Shown: positions 8,637 to 17,687 of the stretch, piece after piece
Layout: each line of letters starts with the position of its first letter
Position numbering within the stretch: the first letter of the stretch is position 1
DNA from: Nitrosospira briensis C-128
Lineage (GTDB): Bacteria; Pseudomonadota; Gammaproteobacteria; Burkholderiales; Nitrosomonadaceae
Assembly (NCBI RefSeq): GCF_000619905.2
Contig: NZ_CP012371.1
Span: forward strand, 558,001 to 622,000
Length of the DNA stretch: 64,000 nucleotides
Direction: 5' to 3'
Program-made: the position numbers and the translations under genes
Notes under the pieces: generated by a model
Database searches by the model: none
Seen by the model: the letters and a program-made list of their open reading frames with translations, nothing else
Told to the model about the DNA's origin: nothing

Positions 8637-9008
8637 GGAAAGACTCCTATATGTGAATCACATCTGCTCATATGTCAGATGAGAATTCGAGACGACATCT
8701 TATGCGATAGCGTTGCCACCACCACAAGCAGGCCGGACCGGTCATTGACGTAGTAGTGCGTGTAAGGGGCGTGTGCTCCCATCGTGCGGTCGAGGACGCC
8801 TTCCATTCTTCCATTTGATAAGGCTGCGTCGATTCCGCTAAAGCAACAAGCGCTTCAACGCCCTGCCAGCCTCGTGCTTTACAGAAGCGAGGTGTGGCCT
8901 GGCCGAATGCTTCTGAATCTATAGCTCAACCCCTGCGAACGTTGCCCATTCTTTTCGACAGAATGGGCAACAGCCACGCCGGCGAGATCGACTCGAGGGA
9001 TTAATATG
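8637..9008. other. Intergenic stretch with a hairpin
   Basis: No gene is supported. A strong inverted repeat at 8941-8971 (GTTGCCCATTCT, short loop, AGAATGGGCAAC) lies 38 bases past the stop of the Hsp20 gene at 9009. It may stabilise the hsp20 mRNA end or end transcription, but it is not followed by a run of T on the gene's strand. Confidence 0.5.
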
Positions 9009-9455
9009 CTATTTGACCTCGATCCGTCTGGAGGTTTTACCCTCTTTCTTCGGTAGCGTCAGTTCCAGCGTGCCATTTTCATACTTGGCCTCGGCTTTGG
9101 TCTCATCCACATCGCTCCCCAAAGTAAAGCTCCTGTAGCTCGATCCCTGGTGGCATTCGCGACAAATGACTCTTTCGCCCTCTTTTTCCTCTTTTTCCTG
9201 CTTGGTTTCACAGCTGATGGAAACTCTATTGCCCTCTACCTGCACCTTGACATCTTCTTTCTTTACTCCTGGGATATCTGCACGCACGGTATAGGCCGTG
9301 TCATTTTCCTTTAAATCGATTTTGATCGTAGGGGCGGTTTCCGAGTCCATGGAAAATGGTTGCATTCCAAAACCCTTGAACCAGTCATCAACGTTGTAAA
9401 ACGGGTCGAAACGGGCGATATCACCGAACGGGGAACGACGAGCAATGTTTGCCAT
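9009..9455 (-). CDS. Hsp20/alpha-crystallin family small heat-shock protein
   Basis: A 148-residue small heat-shock protein of the bacterial HSP18/IbpA-like class. The N-terminal arm (MANIARRSPFGDIARFDPF) leads into an alpha-crystallin domain from about residue 43, with YTVRADIPGVKKEDVKVQVE, the SSYRSFTLGSDVD strand and AKYENGTLELTLPKK near the end. It differs clearly from the other Hsp20 in this window, so the two are separate paralogs rather than a recent duplication. Unusually, a CRECH motif (residues 98-102) places two cysteines inside the domain. AAGGAA lies about 10 bases before the ATG. It is probably heat-inducible, but no clear sigma-32 promoter was identified. Confidence 0.9.
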   Translation of the reverse strand: MANIARRSPFGDIARFDPFYNVDDWFKGFGMQPFSMDSETAPTIKIDLKENDTAYTVRADIPGVKKEDVKVQVEGNRVSISCETKQEKEEKEGERVICRECHQGSSYRSFTLGSDVDETKAEAKYENGTLELTLPKKEGKTSRRIEVK

Positions 9456-9553
9456 GATGTTTTTTCCTTTGAAATATAAAAATTTATCGTACTATTACTG
9501 CTACCTCTCGGATGATCACGTAAACGGCTAAGCTATCAGAATGTTTTCAGTGG

Positions 9554-9853
9554 TTAAAAATCCTTTTCGGTATATAGCACCTCACCTGTTTCGGCGTCAG
9601 CCTCCAACCAGTCTTGTGCTTCGTCATAAACGTAACCATCAGGTTCATGTCCCTCCACTCTGTAATAAGCGGCGGTGGAAATCACGTGATGATTTTTTCT
9701 TTGCTCGCGCTCGGCCGATTCAGGATCTATTGCCATTGACTCCCTTGGCGTCGATTTTTCGGATTGCTCAACAGCATTGCCTGTAAGGTTGCTGGTGGCT
9801 GTCCTGATTTCATTAGTTACCACACCCGGTTTGCTGGATGGTCTGCCTGACAA
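9554..9853 (-). CDS. DUF2934 domain protein
   Basis: A short protein (99 residues from the chosen start) whose C-terminal part, ISTAAYYRVEGHEPDG followed by EAQDWLEADAETG, matches the DUF2934 pattern of an A-x-x-R-a-x-x-x-G segment and a D-W-L-x-A-E box. The family is of unknown function and is often seen beside stress genes. The N-terminal half is polar and probably disordered. The frame is open back to a TTG at 9907, but a TTG at 9853 is preceded by AAGGGG at a good distance, so I prefer it; there is no in-frame ATG early in the gene. The start is uncertain. Confidence 0.7.
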   Translation of the reverse strand: MSGRPSSKPGVVTNEIRTATSNLTGNAVEQSEKSTPRESMAIDPESAEREQRKNHHVISTAAYYRVEGHEPDGYVYDEAQDWLEADAETGEVLYTEKDF

Positions 9854-10038
9854 GATACACCCCTTTAAAAAGTGATCGATCGGGCTATGCGAGTGGGTGT
9901 CACCCAATTAATCACATCGCCCTGCCGAACGATAAGAATGAAGATCAAATAACATTCAATTTTTAACACCTCGTTATGCCTGCCTCTGTGCGCTGCCTAA
10001 CATTGGGCCACAGAAAAGTTTACAGAATAAACCGGCTA

Positions 10039-10812
10039 CTATTTGGCTTCGCAGATTCCGGGACAATCCGCACCGCCGCGTTTCGGATCGCAATCGTCAG
10101 CGGAGTTATCTACGCAGGTTTTGCCACTAGGGCATGGAATCCCGGCAATTCCACCGCAAGCTTGTGGTTCTGATTTTTTGCATTCCCCTTCCCGCTCAAC
10201 GGATACGCCTGCGGCCGACGCCGTGCATGCATTCGGATAAGTTTTACCATCGCAACCACAAACAGGCTTGAAGATTTGCGGACAAATGGTGGGCTTGGTC
10301 TTGCATGTGCCTTGTGCATCCGCCACCTTGCATTGACCCGTTCCAAAATCACAAAACTGTTTTGCGTCAGGACAGGCTGTTCCCGCAATACCACCGCAGA
10401 CTGCGGACGCAACGACATCAATCGGCTTGCATTGATCCGTGAGCTCTACATTGAGGAAGGTTCCCGCCTTGGGATGAATGGCGCGCAACTGCTTGACAAA
10501 AGCGTTGAACTGCTTTGGCGTTGCGCTAAAACCTGCTTCCGCGCAGGCGTTCAAGCCGCCTTCGATCGGAATCGGGCCGCCTGTTCTGGGGCTATAGACA
10601 GCGAAAGTATCTACGGTATCGGCAATGATCGCTTTTCCGACCAGCTTGCGGACCGATTTCAATGCGGCGTTATCCAGCGCTCCTCCAGAACTGCCGAGAG
10701 AGATATTCACGGCACGGTTTGCAGCCTCCGCACGGTCACCGTCATTCTGGGCAATGGCGGGCAGGCTAAGCAAGGCAGCTCCGATCAGTAAAACACAAGG
10801 TAATTTCTTCAT
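10039..10812 (-). CDS. Secreted cysteine-rich protein with a Kazal-type domain
   Basis: A 257-residue exported protein: signal peptide at 1-21 (cleavage after AIA), a mixed alpha/beta N-terminal region (about 25-130), then three cysteine-rich blocks. The central block (residues 170-211) is a Kazal-type serine-protease-inhibitor domain, recognisable from PVCGCDGKTYPNAC and its six-cysteine spacing. It is flanked by two related blocks that each begin CGGIAG (about 139-161 and 219-254). GGGAGG lies just before the ATG. It would act in the periplasm or outside the cell, perhaps against proteases of predators or competitors; that is inference. The N-terminal region is not recognised. Confidence 0.8.
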   Translation of the reverse strand: MKKLPCVLLIGAALLSLPAIAQNDGDRAEAANRAVNISLGSSGGALDNAALKSVRKLVGKAIIADTVDTFAVYSPRTGGPIPIEGGLNACAEAGFSATPKQFNAFVKQLRAIHPKAGTFLNVELTDQCKPIDVVASAVCGGIAGTACPDAKQFCDFGTGQCKVADAQGTCKTKPTICPQIFKPVCGCDGKTYPNACTASAAGVSVEREGECKKSEPQACGGIAGIPCPSGKTCVDNSADDCDPKRGGADCPGICEAK

Positions 10813-10943
10813 TTTTTCCTCCCATCGATAGTTAATTAAATCACATCCATTCGCCCTTTTTGTAAGCTACCGGTCTGGAAACGAGCGGGTCAATGGCATG
10901 ATATTTTTTTTGGATCCGGGCAGCCTGGAACCCGGATCAAGTG

Positions 10944-13900
10944 CTAAACAGTTTCATCGCACCGCCGAATGCAGTTCCGCCGACGGCGAGCCACGACGCC
11001 CATCAGGCCTAGTCCCGCAAGCAGCATCAGGTATTGCTCAGGCTCGGGTACCACTGCCACGGTGACGTCGTGGTCGTGGTAGAACACCTGGAAGGTATTG
11101 GGGCTGAACCCGTGCATACTGACGGATGAGAAAGTCGAATTTGCCAGACGGTCATCGAAAGTCGCCACTACGAAGCTGTCACCAGCCACAGGCGCGTAGC
11201 CGAGGTTCCATAAAGCAAGGTCGCCGCCCAATGTTACGTCGCCGGTAACCGTCAGTTGGTCAAAATTATGCAGGCCAGCTAGTTCAAAGTTAACTACGCC
11301 GTTCGCTGCCTGATGCAGGTTACCATCGATGGTAAGATGGCCAATGGCGTCTCCGGGATTGATCATGCCGCTGTTGACCAGTTCATTGTTGGCCGGTGTT
11401 TGAATGGTACCGTTGCCCTGTAGGGTGCCGGTGTTACCAAAACAATTGGCACCGCTGCAAGAGGACTGGAATACTCCACCAGCGCCAACATTCACCGTAC
11501 CGGCGTTGGTAAATGCGTGTGCGACATTGAACACTCCAGCATTGACATTGACCGTGCCGGTGTTGTTGAAGGCAATGCCTACATCGGTCAACGTGTTGTT
11601 CTGCTTGTTGTAGGTGCCGCTGTTGTTGAAGGTGCCGCTGCCGGTCATCCGGTCGGAAAAGGCATTGGTATCGGTGAAGGTGCCGGTGTTGTTGAAGGTG
11701 CCATTGCTGAAGAAGTTATCGTTCCGGTTGGCGCCGGTGTTGCCGCTCCAGGTGGTGTTGCCGGCATTCACTATGCGTCCGCCTGAAATGGTCCTGCCGA
11801 GATCACCGCTCATCGCCAGCGTGCTGTTGAAGGTGGTGGTGGCCGCACCGGCAATGGACCCGCCAGTCCAGTCGGCGGCAGCGCCAATCGGCGTGCTCGT
11901 GCCCGCCAGCGTACCGCCGGAAAGCAGAAGGTGCGCGGTATGGCTGCCGCCGTTGAGGTTGACTGTGCCCCCGCTTATCTGAAGAGTGCCCGCCCCGCTG
12001 GTGGTCGCCGCGTTCAGGTTATGCGTGCCAAAGTTGAAATCCAGGGTAGCGCCGCTGGCCATGGCAAAGCTGCCGCTGTGGGTGCCGTTCGCTTCCAGGC
12101 GCAGGGTTCCGGCATTGACATTGACCGTGCCGGTGTTGTTGAAGGCAATGCCTACATCGGTCAACGTGTTGTTCTGCTTGTTGTAGGTGCCGCTGTTGTT
12201 GAAGGTGCCGCTGCCGGTCATCCGGTCGGAAAAGGCATTGGTATCGGTGAAGGTGCCGGTATTGTTGAAGGTGCCATTGCTGAAGAAGTTATCGTTCCGG
12301 TTGGCGCCGGTGTTGCCGCTCCAGGTGGTGTTGCCGGCATTCACTATGCGTCCGCCTGAAATGGTCCTGCCGAGATCACCGCTCATCGCCAGCGTGCTGT
12401 TGAAGGTGGTGGTGGCCGCACCGGCAATGGACCCGCCAGTCCAGTCGGCGGCAGCGCCAATCGGCGTGCTCGTGCCCGCCAGCGTACCGCCGGAAAGCAG
12501 AAGGTGCGCGGTATGGCTGCCGCCGTTGAGGTTGACTGTGCCCCCGCTTATCTGAAGAGTGCCCGCCCCGCTGGTGGCTGCTGCGTTCAGGTTATGCGTG
12601 CCAAAGTTGAAATCCAGGGTAGCGCCGCTGGCCATGGCAAAGCTGCCGCTATGGGTGCCGTTCGCTTCCAGGCGTAGGGTTCCGGCATTGACATTGACCG
12701 TGCCGGTGTTGTTGAAGGCGATACCTACGTCGGTCAGCGTGTTGTTCTGCTTGTTGTAGGTGCCGCTGTTGTTGAAGGTGCCGCTGCCGGTCATCCGGTC
12801 GGAAAAGGCATTGGTATCGGTGAAGGTGCCGGTATTGTTGAAGGTGCCATTGCTGAAGAAGTTATCGTTCCGGTTGGCGCCGGTGTTGCCGCTCCAGGTG
12901 GTGTTGCCGGCATTCACTATGCGTCCGCCTGAAATGGTCCTGCCGAGATCACCGCTCATCGCCAGCGTGCTGTTGAAGGTGGTGGTGGCCGCACCGGCAA
13001 TGGCCCCGCCAGTCCAGTCGGCGGCAGCGCCAATCGGCGTGCTCGTGCCCGACAGCGTACCGCCGGAAAGCAGAAGGTGCGCGGTATGGCTGCCGCCGTT
13101 GAGGTTGACTGTGCCCCCGCTTATCTGAAGAGTGCCCGCCCCGCTGGTGGCTGCTGCGTTCAGGTTATGCGTGCCAAAGTTGAAATCCAGGGTAGCGCCG
13201 CTGGCCATGGCAAAGCTGCCGCTATGGGTGCCGTTCGCTTCCAGGCGTAGGGTTCCGGCATTGACATTGACCGTGCCGGTGTTGTTGAAGGCAATGCCTA
13301 CGTCGGTCAGCGTGTTGTTCTGCTTGTTGTAGGTGCCGCTGTTGTTGAAGGTGCCGCTGCCGGTCATCCGGTCGGAAAAGGCATTGGTATCGGTGAAGGT
13401 GCCGGTATTGTTGAAGGTGCCATTGCTGAAGAAGTTATCGTTCCGGTTGGCGCCGGTGTTGCCGCTCCAGGTGGTGTTGCCGGCATTCACTATGCGTCCG
13501 CCTGAAATGGTCCTGCCGAGATCACCGCTCATCGCCAGCGTGCTGTTGAAGGTGGTGGTGGCCGCGCCGGCAATGGCCCCGCCAGTCCAGTCGGCAGCGG
13601 CGCCAATCGGCGTGCTCGTGCCCGACAGCGTACCGCCGGAAAGCAGAAGGTGCGCGGTATGGCTGCCGCCGTTGAGGTTGACTGTGCCCCCGCTTATCTG
13701 AAGAGTGCCCGCCCCGCTGGTGGCTGCTGCGTTCAGGTTATGCGTGCCAAAGTTGAAATCCAGGGTAGCGCCGCTGGCCATGGCAAAGCTGCCGCTATGG
13801 GTGCCGTTCGCTTCCAGGCGTAGGGTTCCGGCATTGACATTGACCGTGCCGGTGTTGTTGAAGGCAATGCCTACGTCGGTCAGCGTGTTGTTCTGCTTGT

Positions 13901-14486
13901 TGTAGGTGCCGCTGTTGTTGAAGGTGCCGCTGCCGGTCATCCGGTCGGAAAAGGCATTGGTATCGGTGAAGGTGCCGGTATTGTTGAAGGTGCCATTGCT
14001 GAAGAAGTTATCGTTCCGGTTGGCGCCGGTGTTGCCGCTCCAGGTGGTGTTGCCGGCATTCACTATGCGTCCGCCTGAAATGGTCCTGCCGAGATCACCA
14101 CTCATCACCAGCGTGCTGCTGAAGGTGGTGGTGGCCGCACCGGCAATGGACCCGCCAGTCCAGGTACTCAAACCGCTGAGCGTAAGGTTGCCTGTGCCAC
14201 CAAGGATGCCACCGGACAGATCAAGACCGGTTATCCCGGTATTGAAGGATAGAGTTGAATTGCCGCTGCTGATAATCGCTTTGTCGCTGATGCCCGGCAC
14301 ACCGATGGGTGACCAATTCGTATCGACACCCCAATCCCCCGTGCTGCCAAACCATGTGCGATCGACGGCAAGAACTGGCTGGATGAAGCCTGACGCAGCC
14401 AGCGCCGCAATGATCGGCAATGTCCGGAAAAGCCCGTTTGTTAATGACCCATTTTTGCTGATTTGATTTTTCTTCATATTTTTCAT
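10944..14486 (-). CDS. Giant repetitive PEP-CTERM surface protein
   Basis: A 1180-residue exported protein. After a signal peptide (about 1-41) and a leader with a GDWGVDTNWSP motif typical of beta-strand-repeat proteins, residues 109-983 consist of four full and one partial copy of a 191-residue unit rich in Gly, Asn, Thr and Ser (GTFNNTGTF-type strands), predicted to stack as a beta-solenoid. A non-repeated C-terminal domain follows (about 984-1140), then a PEP-CTERM sorting signal: VPEPEQ, a hydrophobic helix and a basic tail (ARRRRN). PEP-CTERM proteins are processed by exosortase and linked to exopolysaccharide or biofilm formation. AGGAG lies six bases before the ATG. The near identity of the units points to recent amplification or gene conversion. 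Confidence 0.85.
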   Translation of the reverse strand: MKNMKKNQISKNGSLTNGLFRTLPIIAALAASGFIQPVLAVDRTWFGSTGDWGVDTNWSPIGVPGISDKAIISSGNSTLSFNTGITGLDLSGGILGGTGNLTLSGLSTWTGGSIAGAATTTFSSTLVMSGDLGRTISGGRIVNAGNTTWSGNTGANRNDNFFSNGTFNNTGTFTDTNAFSDRMTGSGTFNNSGTYNKQNNTLTDVGIAFNNTGTVNVNAGTLRLEANGTHSGSFAMASGATLDFNFGTHNLNAAATSGAGTLQISGGTVNLNGGSHTAHLLLSGGTLSGTSTPIGAAADWTGGAIAGAATTTFNSTLAMSGDLGRTISGGRIVNAGNTTWSGNTGANRNDNFFSNGTFNNTGTFTDTNAFSDRMTGSGTFNNSGTYNKQNNTLTDVGIAFNNTGTVNVNAGTLRLEANGTHSGSFAMASGATLDFNFGTHNLNAAATSGAGTLQISGGTVNLNGGSHTAHLLLSGGTLSGTSTPIGAAADWTGGAIAGAATTTFNSTLAMSGDLGRTISGGRIVNAGNTTWSGNTGANRNDNFFSNGTFNNTGTFTDTNAFSDRMTGSGTFNNSGTYNKQNNTLTDVGIAFNNTGTVNVNAGTLRLEANGTHSGSFAMASGATLDFNFGTHNLNAAATSGAGTLQISGGTVNLNGGSHTAHLLLSGGTLAGTSTPIGAAADWTGGSIAGAATTTFNSTLAMSGDLGRTISGGRIVNAGNTTWSGNTGANRNDNFFSNGTFNNTGTFTDTNAFSDRMTGSGTFNNSGTYNKQNNTLTDVGIAFNNTGTVNVNAGTLRLEANGTHSGSFAMASGATLDFNFGTHNLNAATTSGAGTLQISGGTVNLNGGSHTAHLLLSGGTLAGTSTPIGAAADWTGGSIAGAATTTFNSTLAMSGDLGRTISGGRIVNAGNTTWSGNTGANRNDNFFSNGTFNNTGTFTDTNAFSDRMTGSGTFNNSGTYNKQNNTLTDVGIAFNNTGTVNVNAGVFNVAHAFTNAGTVNVGAGGVFQSSCSGANCFGNTGTLQGNGTIQTPANNELVNSGMINPGDAIGHLTIDGNLHQAANGVVNFELAGLHNFDQLTVTGDVTLGGDLALWNLGYAPVAGDSFVVATFDDRLANSTFSSVSMHGFSPNTFQVFYHDHDVTVAVVPEPEQYLMLLAGLGLMGVVARRRRNCIRRCDETV
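11539..14162 (-). repeat. 573-bp coding tandem repeat (4 full and 1 partial copy)
   Basis: On the minus strand the units are 14162-13590, 13589-13017, 13016-12444 and 12443-11871, plus a partial unit to about 11539. The units differ by only scattered substitutions, mostly synonymous, and the 573-bp period is a multiple of three, so copy number can change without breaking the frame. The opposite strand also stays open in matching 122- and 66-codon frames, which are by-products of the repeat and not genes. Confidence 0.92.
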
Positions 14487-14740
14487 CGATGTCTCCTTGA
14501 ATGAACACGGGACTCAGCTATTTACGATTTGTTTTCGTGCTGCCGCATAACACGACATTATTTAAAATAGATCACTTTTTTTTAAAAGCAAGGAATTAAA
14601 TGGAGGCGCTGAGTATGGGAACATTCTGCGGAAGCATTACCCCAGCAGCGCGCCTACGGCAGCGCCGCGACAGCATTAATACGTGCCGGCACATCTGAGA
14701 AGCAAGTATGGAATTACAGATGGGAAAGAATACGTGGAAG

Positions 14741-14908
14741 CCAGCAGCCTGTCGGACTTGAAGAATCGCAGCGAAAAAGTGACTGGGTGAGAACAGATTT
14801 TGAGGATTTTGAAGGCCAATGGTTATTCTATCGGCCGAAAAAACGGCGAAACATGAACCAGCCGGACGCTTTTGCAGCCGATTTCCTTTAAGTCCGACAG
14901 GCTGCCAG
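14741..14908 (-). repeat. Family A inverted-repeat element, copy 2
   Basis: 168 bp in the opposite orientation to copy 1, with both terminal inverted repeats present (CCAGCAGCCTGTCGGACTT and AAGTCCGACAGGCTGCCAG). It ends four bases before the stop codon of the erythromycin-esterase-like gene. The rest of the 14487-14912 gap, upstream of the giant PEP-CTERM gene, holds no gene I can support. Confidence 0.85.
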
Positions 14909-14912
14909 GCGT

Positions 14913-16274
14913 TTAAAAGCCCGACGGATAGGTCTCGTCCATTTCACCGGGCCTTTTGTGAACAAATGACGGTAACGGCTGCACAGCTTCTGTTTTATCG
15001 ATATGGATCATGAAATCAAATTGCCGTGGCAGGGATGAATAGAAGTAATGGCTTGCGCGCTCGGTTTCAGGCCGGTAAATTACCCCGATGGCCCGCTGCA
15101 GTTTTTTTTCTTTTAACAGGCTGACAGCTTCGTCTTCAGTTCGAAGATCAAGAAGGAAACGTTTCTTTTCGAGTCCCGAAAAAATTGCTTCGTAACTGCC
15201 GGGCAATGGATCGCGAACGGTTTTCGTTTCGGCCGGCCCATCCCAATCCGACGCTGCGGTTACCGTACCGCGGCTGGTCGAAAATCCGATGCGAAGCGCT
15301 CTATCGCCATATTCCTCATTGACCAACTGGCCGATATTGATCTCGCCGCGCTGCGCCATATCCGTCGCTGCGGCGTTGCCCAGATGAGAATTATGTGCCC
15401 ACACGATGATCCGCGGTTCTCGCCCCAACCGGGTTTCCAGATGAGCAGCAAGTTTTTCAAGAGTTTCGAACATATGCCGGTCTCGCAGATTCCAGGTGTT
15501 GGGCCGCCCTCTGAACATCGCACGGTAATATTCCTCGGCATTTTTTACCAATTCGGCATTCTGCCGAGCTGAAAAATACTCGTTCCCGGCAAAAGCGCCG
15601 TCCTGCTCAACATAGAGGCGCGCTTTCCGTTGCAATTGCATGAGTTGAGTCAGAACTTCCTGCTCGCAGGAGTCCCATCTGCCTGAGGCAATGGCATAGC
15701 CATACGCCTGGGGATTACTGATGAACTGGCCAAAGCAGCCATAGCGCGCTCGCGCGGCCGCAGCTTCTTGCGGATCGATCTTGTCCAGATAGGCCAGCAC
15801 TGCCGCCATCGAGGTTGTCATACTGTACAAATCAAGGCCGTAGAACCCTACGGATTCCTTTCGGCCCTTATATTTCTCGCCCCCCTGATTATAATCGCGC
15901 AGCCACGCGACGAAGGCCAGGACCTCGGTATTACGCCACATCCACGTTGGAAATCGTTCAAAATTCGACAGGGCCGCATCCGCCTCCGTATCATCCGATG
16001 TGCCGGATACGAAGCGATTGACTCGGTAAGCATCCGGCCAATCGGCCTCAACCGCGACGGCGTCGAATCCTTCTTCTACAATGAGATGCTGGGTAATTTC
16101 GGCACGCATCCGATAAAATTCCGCCGTGCCGTGAGAGGCTTCCCCAAGCAGAATGAGTTTTTTGTTTTTTGCAGCGTAAATCAGTGGGCGATAATCGTCA
16201 CCGATATCCTGCAGAGATTGCGCATGCCGTTCCAGTGCGTCAATCAAGCTGTGATGAGCATCGAGATCAGGCAT
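14913..16274 (-). CDS. Erythromycin esterase family protein
   Basis: A 453-residue protein of the EreA/EreB superfamily. The catalytic residues of the family are in place: Glu45 and His48 in LLGEASHGTAEF, Glu76 in VAVEADWPD, and a later His in IVWAHNSHLGNA. Family members near stress genes are usually not resistance enzymes; their natural substrate is unknown, so macrolide hydrolysis should not be assumed. The gene follows the phosphoribosyltransferase gene by 9 bases and is the third of a compact operon. A family A repeat abuts its 3' end. Confidence 0.88.
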   Translation of the reverse strand: MPDLDAHHSLIDALERHAQSLQDIGDDYRPLIYAAKNKKLILLGEASHGTAEFYRMRAEITQHLIVEEGFDAVAVEADWPDAYRVNRFVSGTSDDTEADAALSNFERFPTWMWRNTEVLAFVAWLRDYNQGGEKYKGRKESVGFYGLDLYSMTTSMAAVLAYLDKIDPQEAAAARARYGCFGQFISNPQAYGYAIASGRWDSCEQEVLTQLMQLQRKARLYVEQDGAFAGNEYFSARQNAELVKNAEEYYRAMFRGRPNTWNLRDRHMFETLEKLAAHLETRLGREPRIIVWAHNSHLGNAAATDMAQRGEINIGQLVNEEYGDRALRIGFSTSRGTVTAASDWDGPAETKTVRDPLPGSYEAIFSGLEKKRFLLDLRTEDEAVSLLKEKKLQRAIGVIYRPETERASHYFYSSLPRQFDFMIHIDKTEAVQPLPSFVHKRPGEMDETYPSGF

Positions 16275-16283
16275 ATTGAATCC

Positions 16284-16976
16284 TCACACTGCTTTTTCCG
16301 GTTTTATCGCGGTACCATCCGGTCTTTTGGTGGCGCTTTCCAGGAGCGCCAGCACGCTCTCATCCGAAGTCTGTGAAAAATCGTCATACCATTGTCCGAC
16401 ACCGTAAAAAGGCTCCGGTGTATACAGGCAAACAAGCTCATCCGCATCCTGCTCGACTTTTCCGCAGGTAGACGCCGCACCGACCGGCACAGCCGCGATG
16501 ATCCTTGCTGCGCCAGCTTGACGGAGGGAAGCAATTGCAGCACGCATGGTCGCCCCCGTGGCAAGGCCATCATCGATAATTATGATTGTCTTTCCTTCAA
16601 TATCGGGTGATGGCCTGCCTTGACGGTAAAGCCGATTGCGCCTTTCCAGTTCCGCCTGTTCCTTTACTATTACAGCCTCAATGGTAGTCTTGTCGATATT
16701 CAAGACGTTGATGATGTCTCGATTGAGGACGCGAGTATCCTTTCCTGCTATCGCGCCCATCGCCAGTTCTTCCTGTCCCGGCACGCCCAGCTTGCGGACA
16801 AGCCACAGATCCATCGGCACAGCCAGAGTCCGGGCCACTTCATAAGCCACCGGCACACCGCCGCGCGGAAGCGCCAGAACGAGGACGTCGGTTCTTCCAG
16901 CGTAGCCGACCAGTGCTTCCGCCAGCCTTTTTCCAGCTTCTGCCCTGTCTGCGAAATAGAGAACGGAGCTTGCCAT
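16284..16976 (-). CDS. Phosphoribosyltransferase family protein
   Basis: A 230-residue protein with a type I phosphoribosyltransferase fold. The PRPP-binding loop is IIIIDDGLATGATM (residues 131-144), and LALPRGGVPVAYEVA (34-48) fits the N-terminal substrate-side motif of this uncharacterised subgroup, which is often encoded beside dienelactone-hydrolase-like proteins. The base it uses is unknown. Its ATG follows directly on the stop codon of the upstream hydrolase gene with no spacer, which argues for translational coupling. It is the middle gene of a three-gene operon. Confidence 0.88.
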   Translation of the reverse strand: MASSVLYFADRAEAGKRLAEALVGYAGRTDVLVLALPRGGVPVAYEVARTLAVPMDLWLVRKLGVPGQEELAMGAIAGKDTRVLNRDIINVLNIDKTTIEAVIVKEQAELERRNRLYRQGRPSPDIEGKTIIIIDDGLATGATMRAAIASLRQAGAARIIAAVPVGAASTCGKVEQDADELVCLYTPEPFYGVGQWYDDFSQTSDESVLALLESATKRPDGTAIKPEKAV

Positions 16977-17687
16977 TTAAACCTCTTCTCCGGCTGCCTC
17001 TTCTCCGGGTAGTCCGGAATGGGTTTGAAACCATTGCGCCGCCAGAAGGGCTGCTGCCTCGAGCGTGCCGGGCTCCTCAAACAGATGTGTTGCGTTTGGT
17101 ACGATCTCCAACCTGGAGTGGCCGTTGGGGTTAAGCCGCGTAAGCGCCGATTTATTGAGTTTCAAAACCTCTGGATCGTTTTCACCTACGATAAGAAGCA
17201 CAGGGGCCATGACTTCAGGCAAATAATCTCCGGCCAGATCAGGTCGGCCGCCGCGGGAAACCACAGCCATGATATTTTCCGGGCGCCTTGCCGCGGCAAT
17301 CAACGCGGCGCCAGCGCCTGTACTTGCCCCAAACCAGCCTATTTTTAAATTTTTCGTTTGCGGTTCACGTTGCAACCATGTGGCGATATCGATCAGCCTG
17401 TCCGCCAGCATGGGTATATCGAAACGCAAATGCCGTGTCCGCATATCGACAATTTCTTCTTCCTCCGTCAAGAGATCGGCGAGCAACGTGGCGAAGCGAT
17501 ACTTGTTCAGCGTTTCCGCGACATAACGGTTCCGGGTGCTATGCCGGCTACTGCCGCTGCCATGCGCGAATGCGACAATAGCCCTCGCATCCGGCGGTAT
17601 AGCCAGATCTGCGCTCAGCACGACATCCCCTGCCGGGATTCGTACGGCTGTCGTCTCAGGAGTTCGGTTATGCAAGGGGTTGGCCAT
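16977..17687 (-). CDS. Dienelactone-hydrolase-like alpha/beta hydrolase
   Basis: A 236-residue alpha/beta hydrolase. A catalytic triad can be placed: Ser122 in the nucleophile elbow GASTG, Asp171 in VGENDPEV and His201 in NATHLFEEPG. The oxyanion region is AFAHGSGSS (39-47). This subgroup is regularly found next to the phosphoribosyltransferase type seen here; the substrate is unknown. It is the first gene of the operon with the phosphoribosyltransferase and the erythromycin-esterase-like gene. The 270 bases upstream hold no other gene I can support. Confidence 0.88.
   Translation of the reverse strand: MANPLHNRTPETTAVRIPAGDVVLSADLAIPPDARAIVAFAHGSGSSRHSTRNRYVAETLNKYRFATLLADLLTEEEEIVDMRTRHLRFDIPMLADRLIDIATWLQREPQTKNLKIGWFGASTGAGAALIAAARRPENIMAVVSRGGRPDLAGDYLPEVMAPVLLIVGENDPEVLKLNKSALTRLNPNGHSRLEIVPNATHLFEEPGTLEAAALLAAQWFQTHSGLPGEEAAGEEV

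Noticed and set aside
11404-14466. A series of plus-strand frames of 66-186 codons with identical sequences
   Set aside because: They are the antisense of the repeated PEP-CTERM gene, repeat with its 573-bp period, lack ribosome binding sites and read as Val/Pro/Leu-rich low-complexity sequence.
10944-14486. A CRISPR array or satellite suspected from the regular repeats
   Set aside because: The unit is 573 bp, in frame and without spacers; it is a coding repeat.
14913-16274. Macrolide resistance gene
   Set aside because: The catalytic residues fit the erythromycin esterase superfamily, but the stress-operon context makes drug resistance an unsupported claim.
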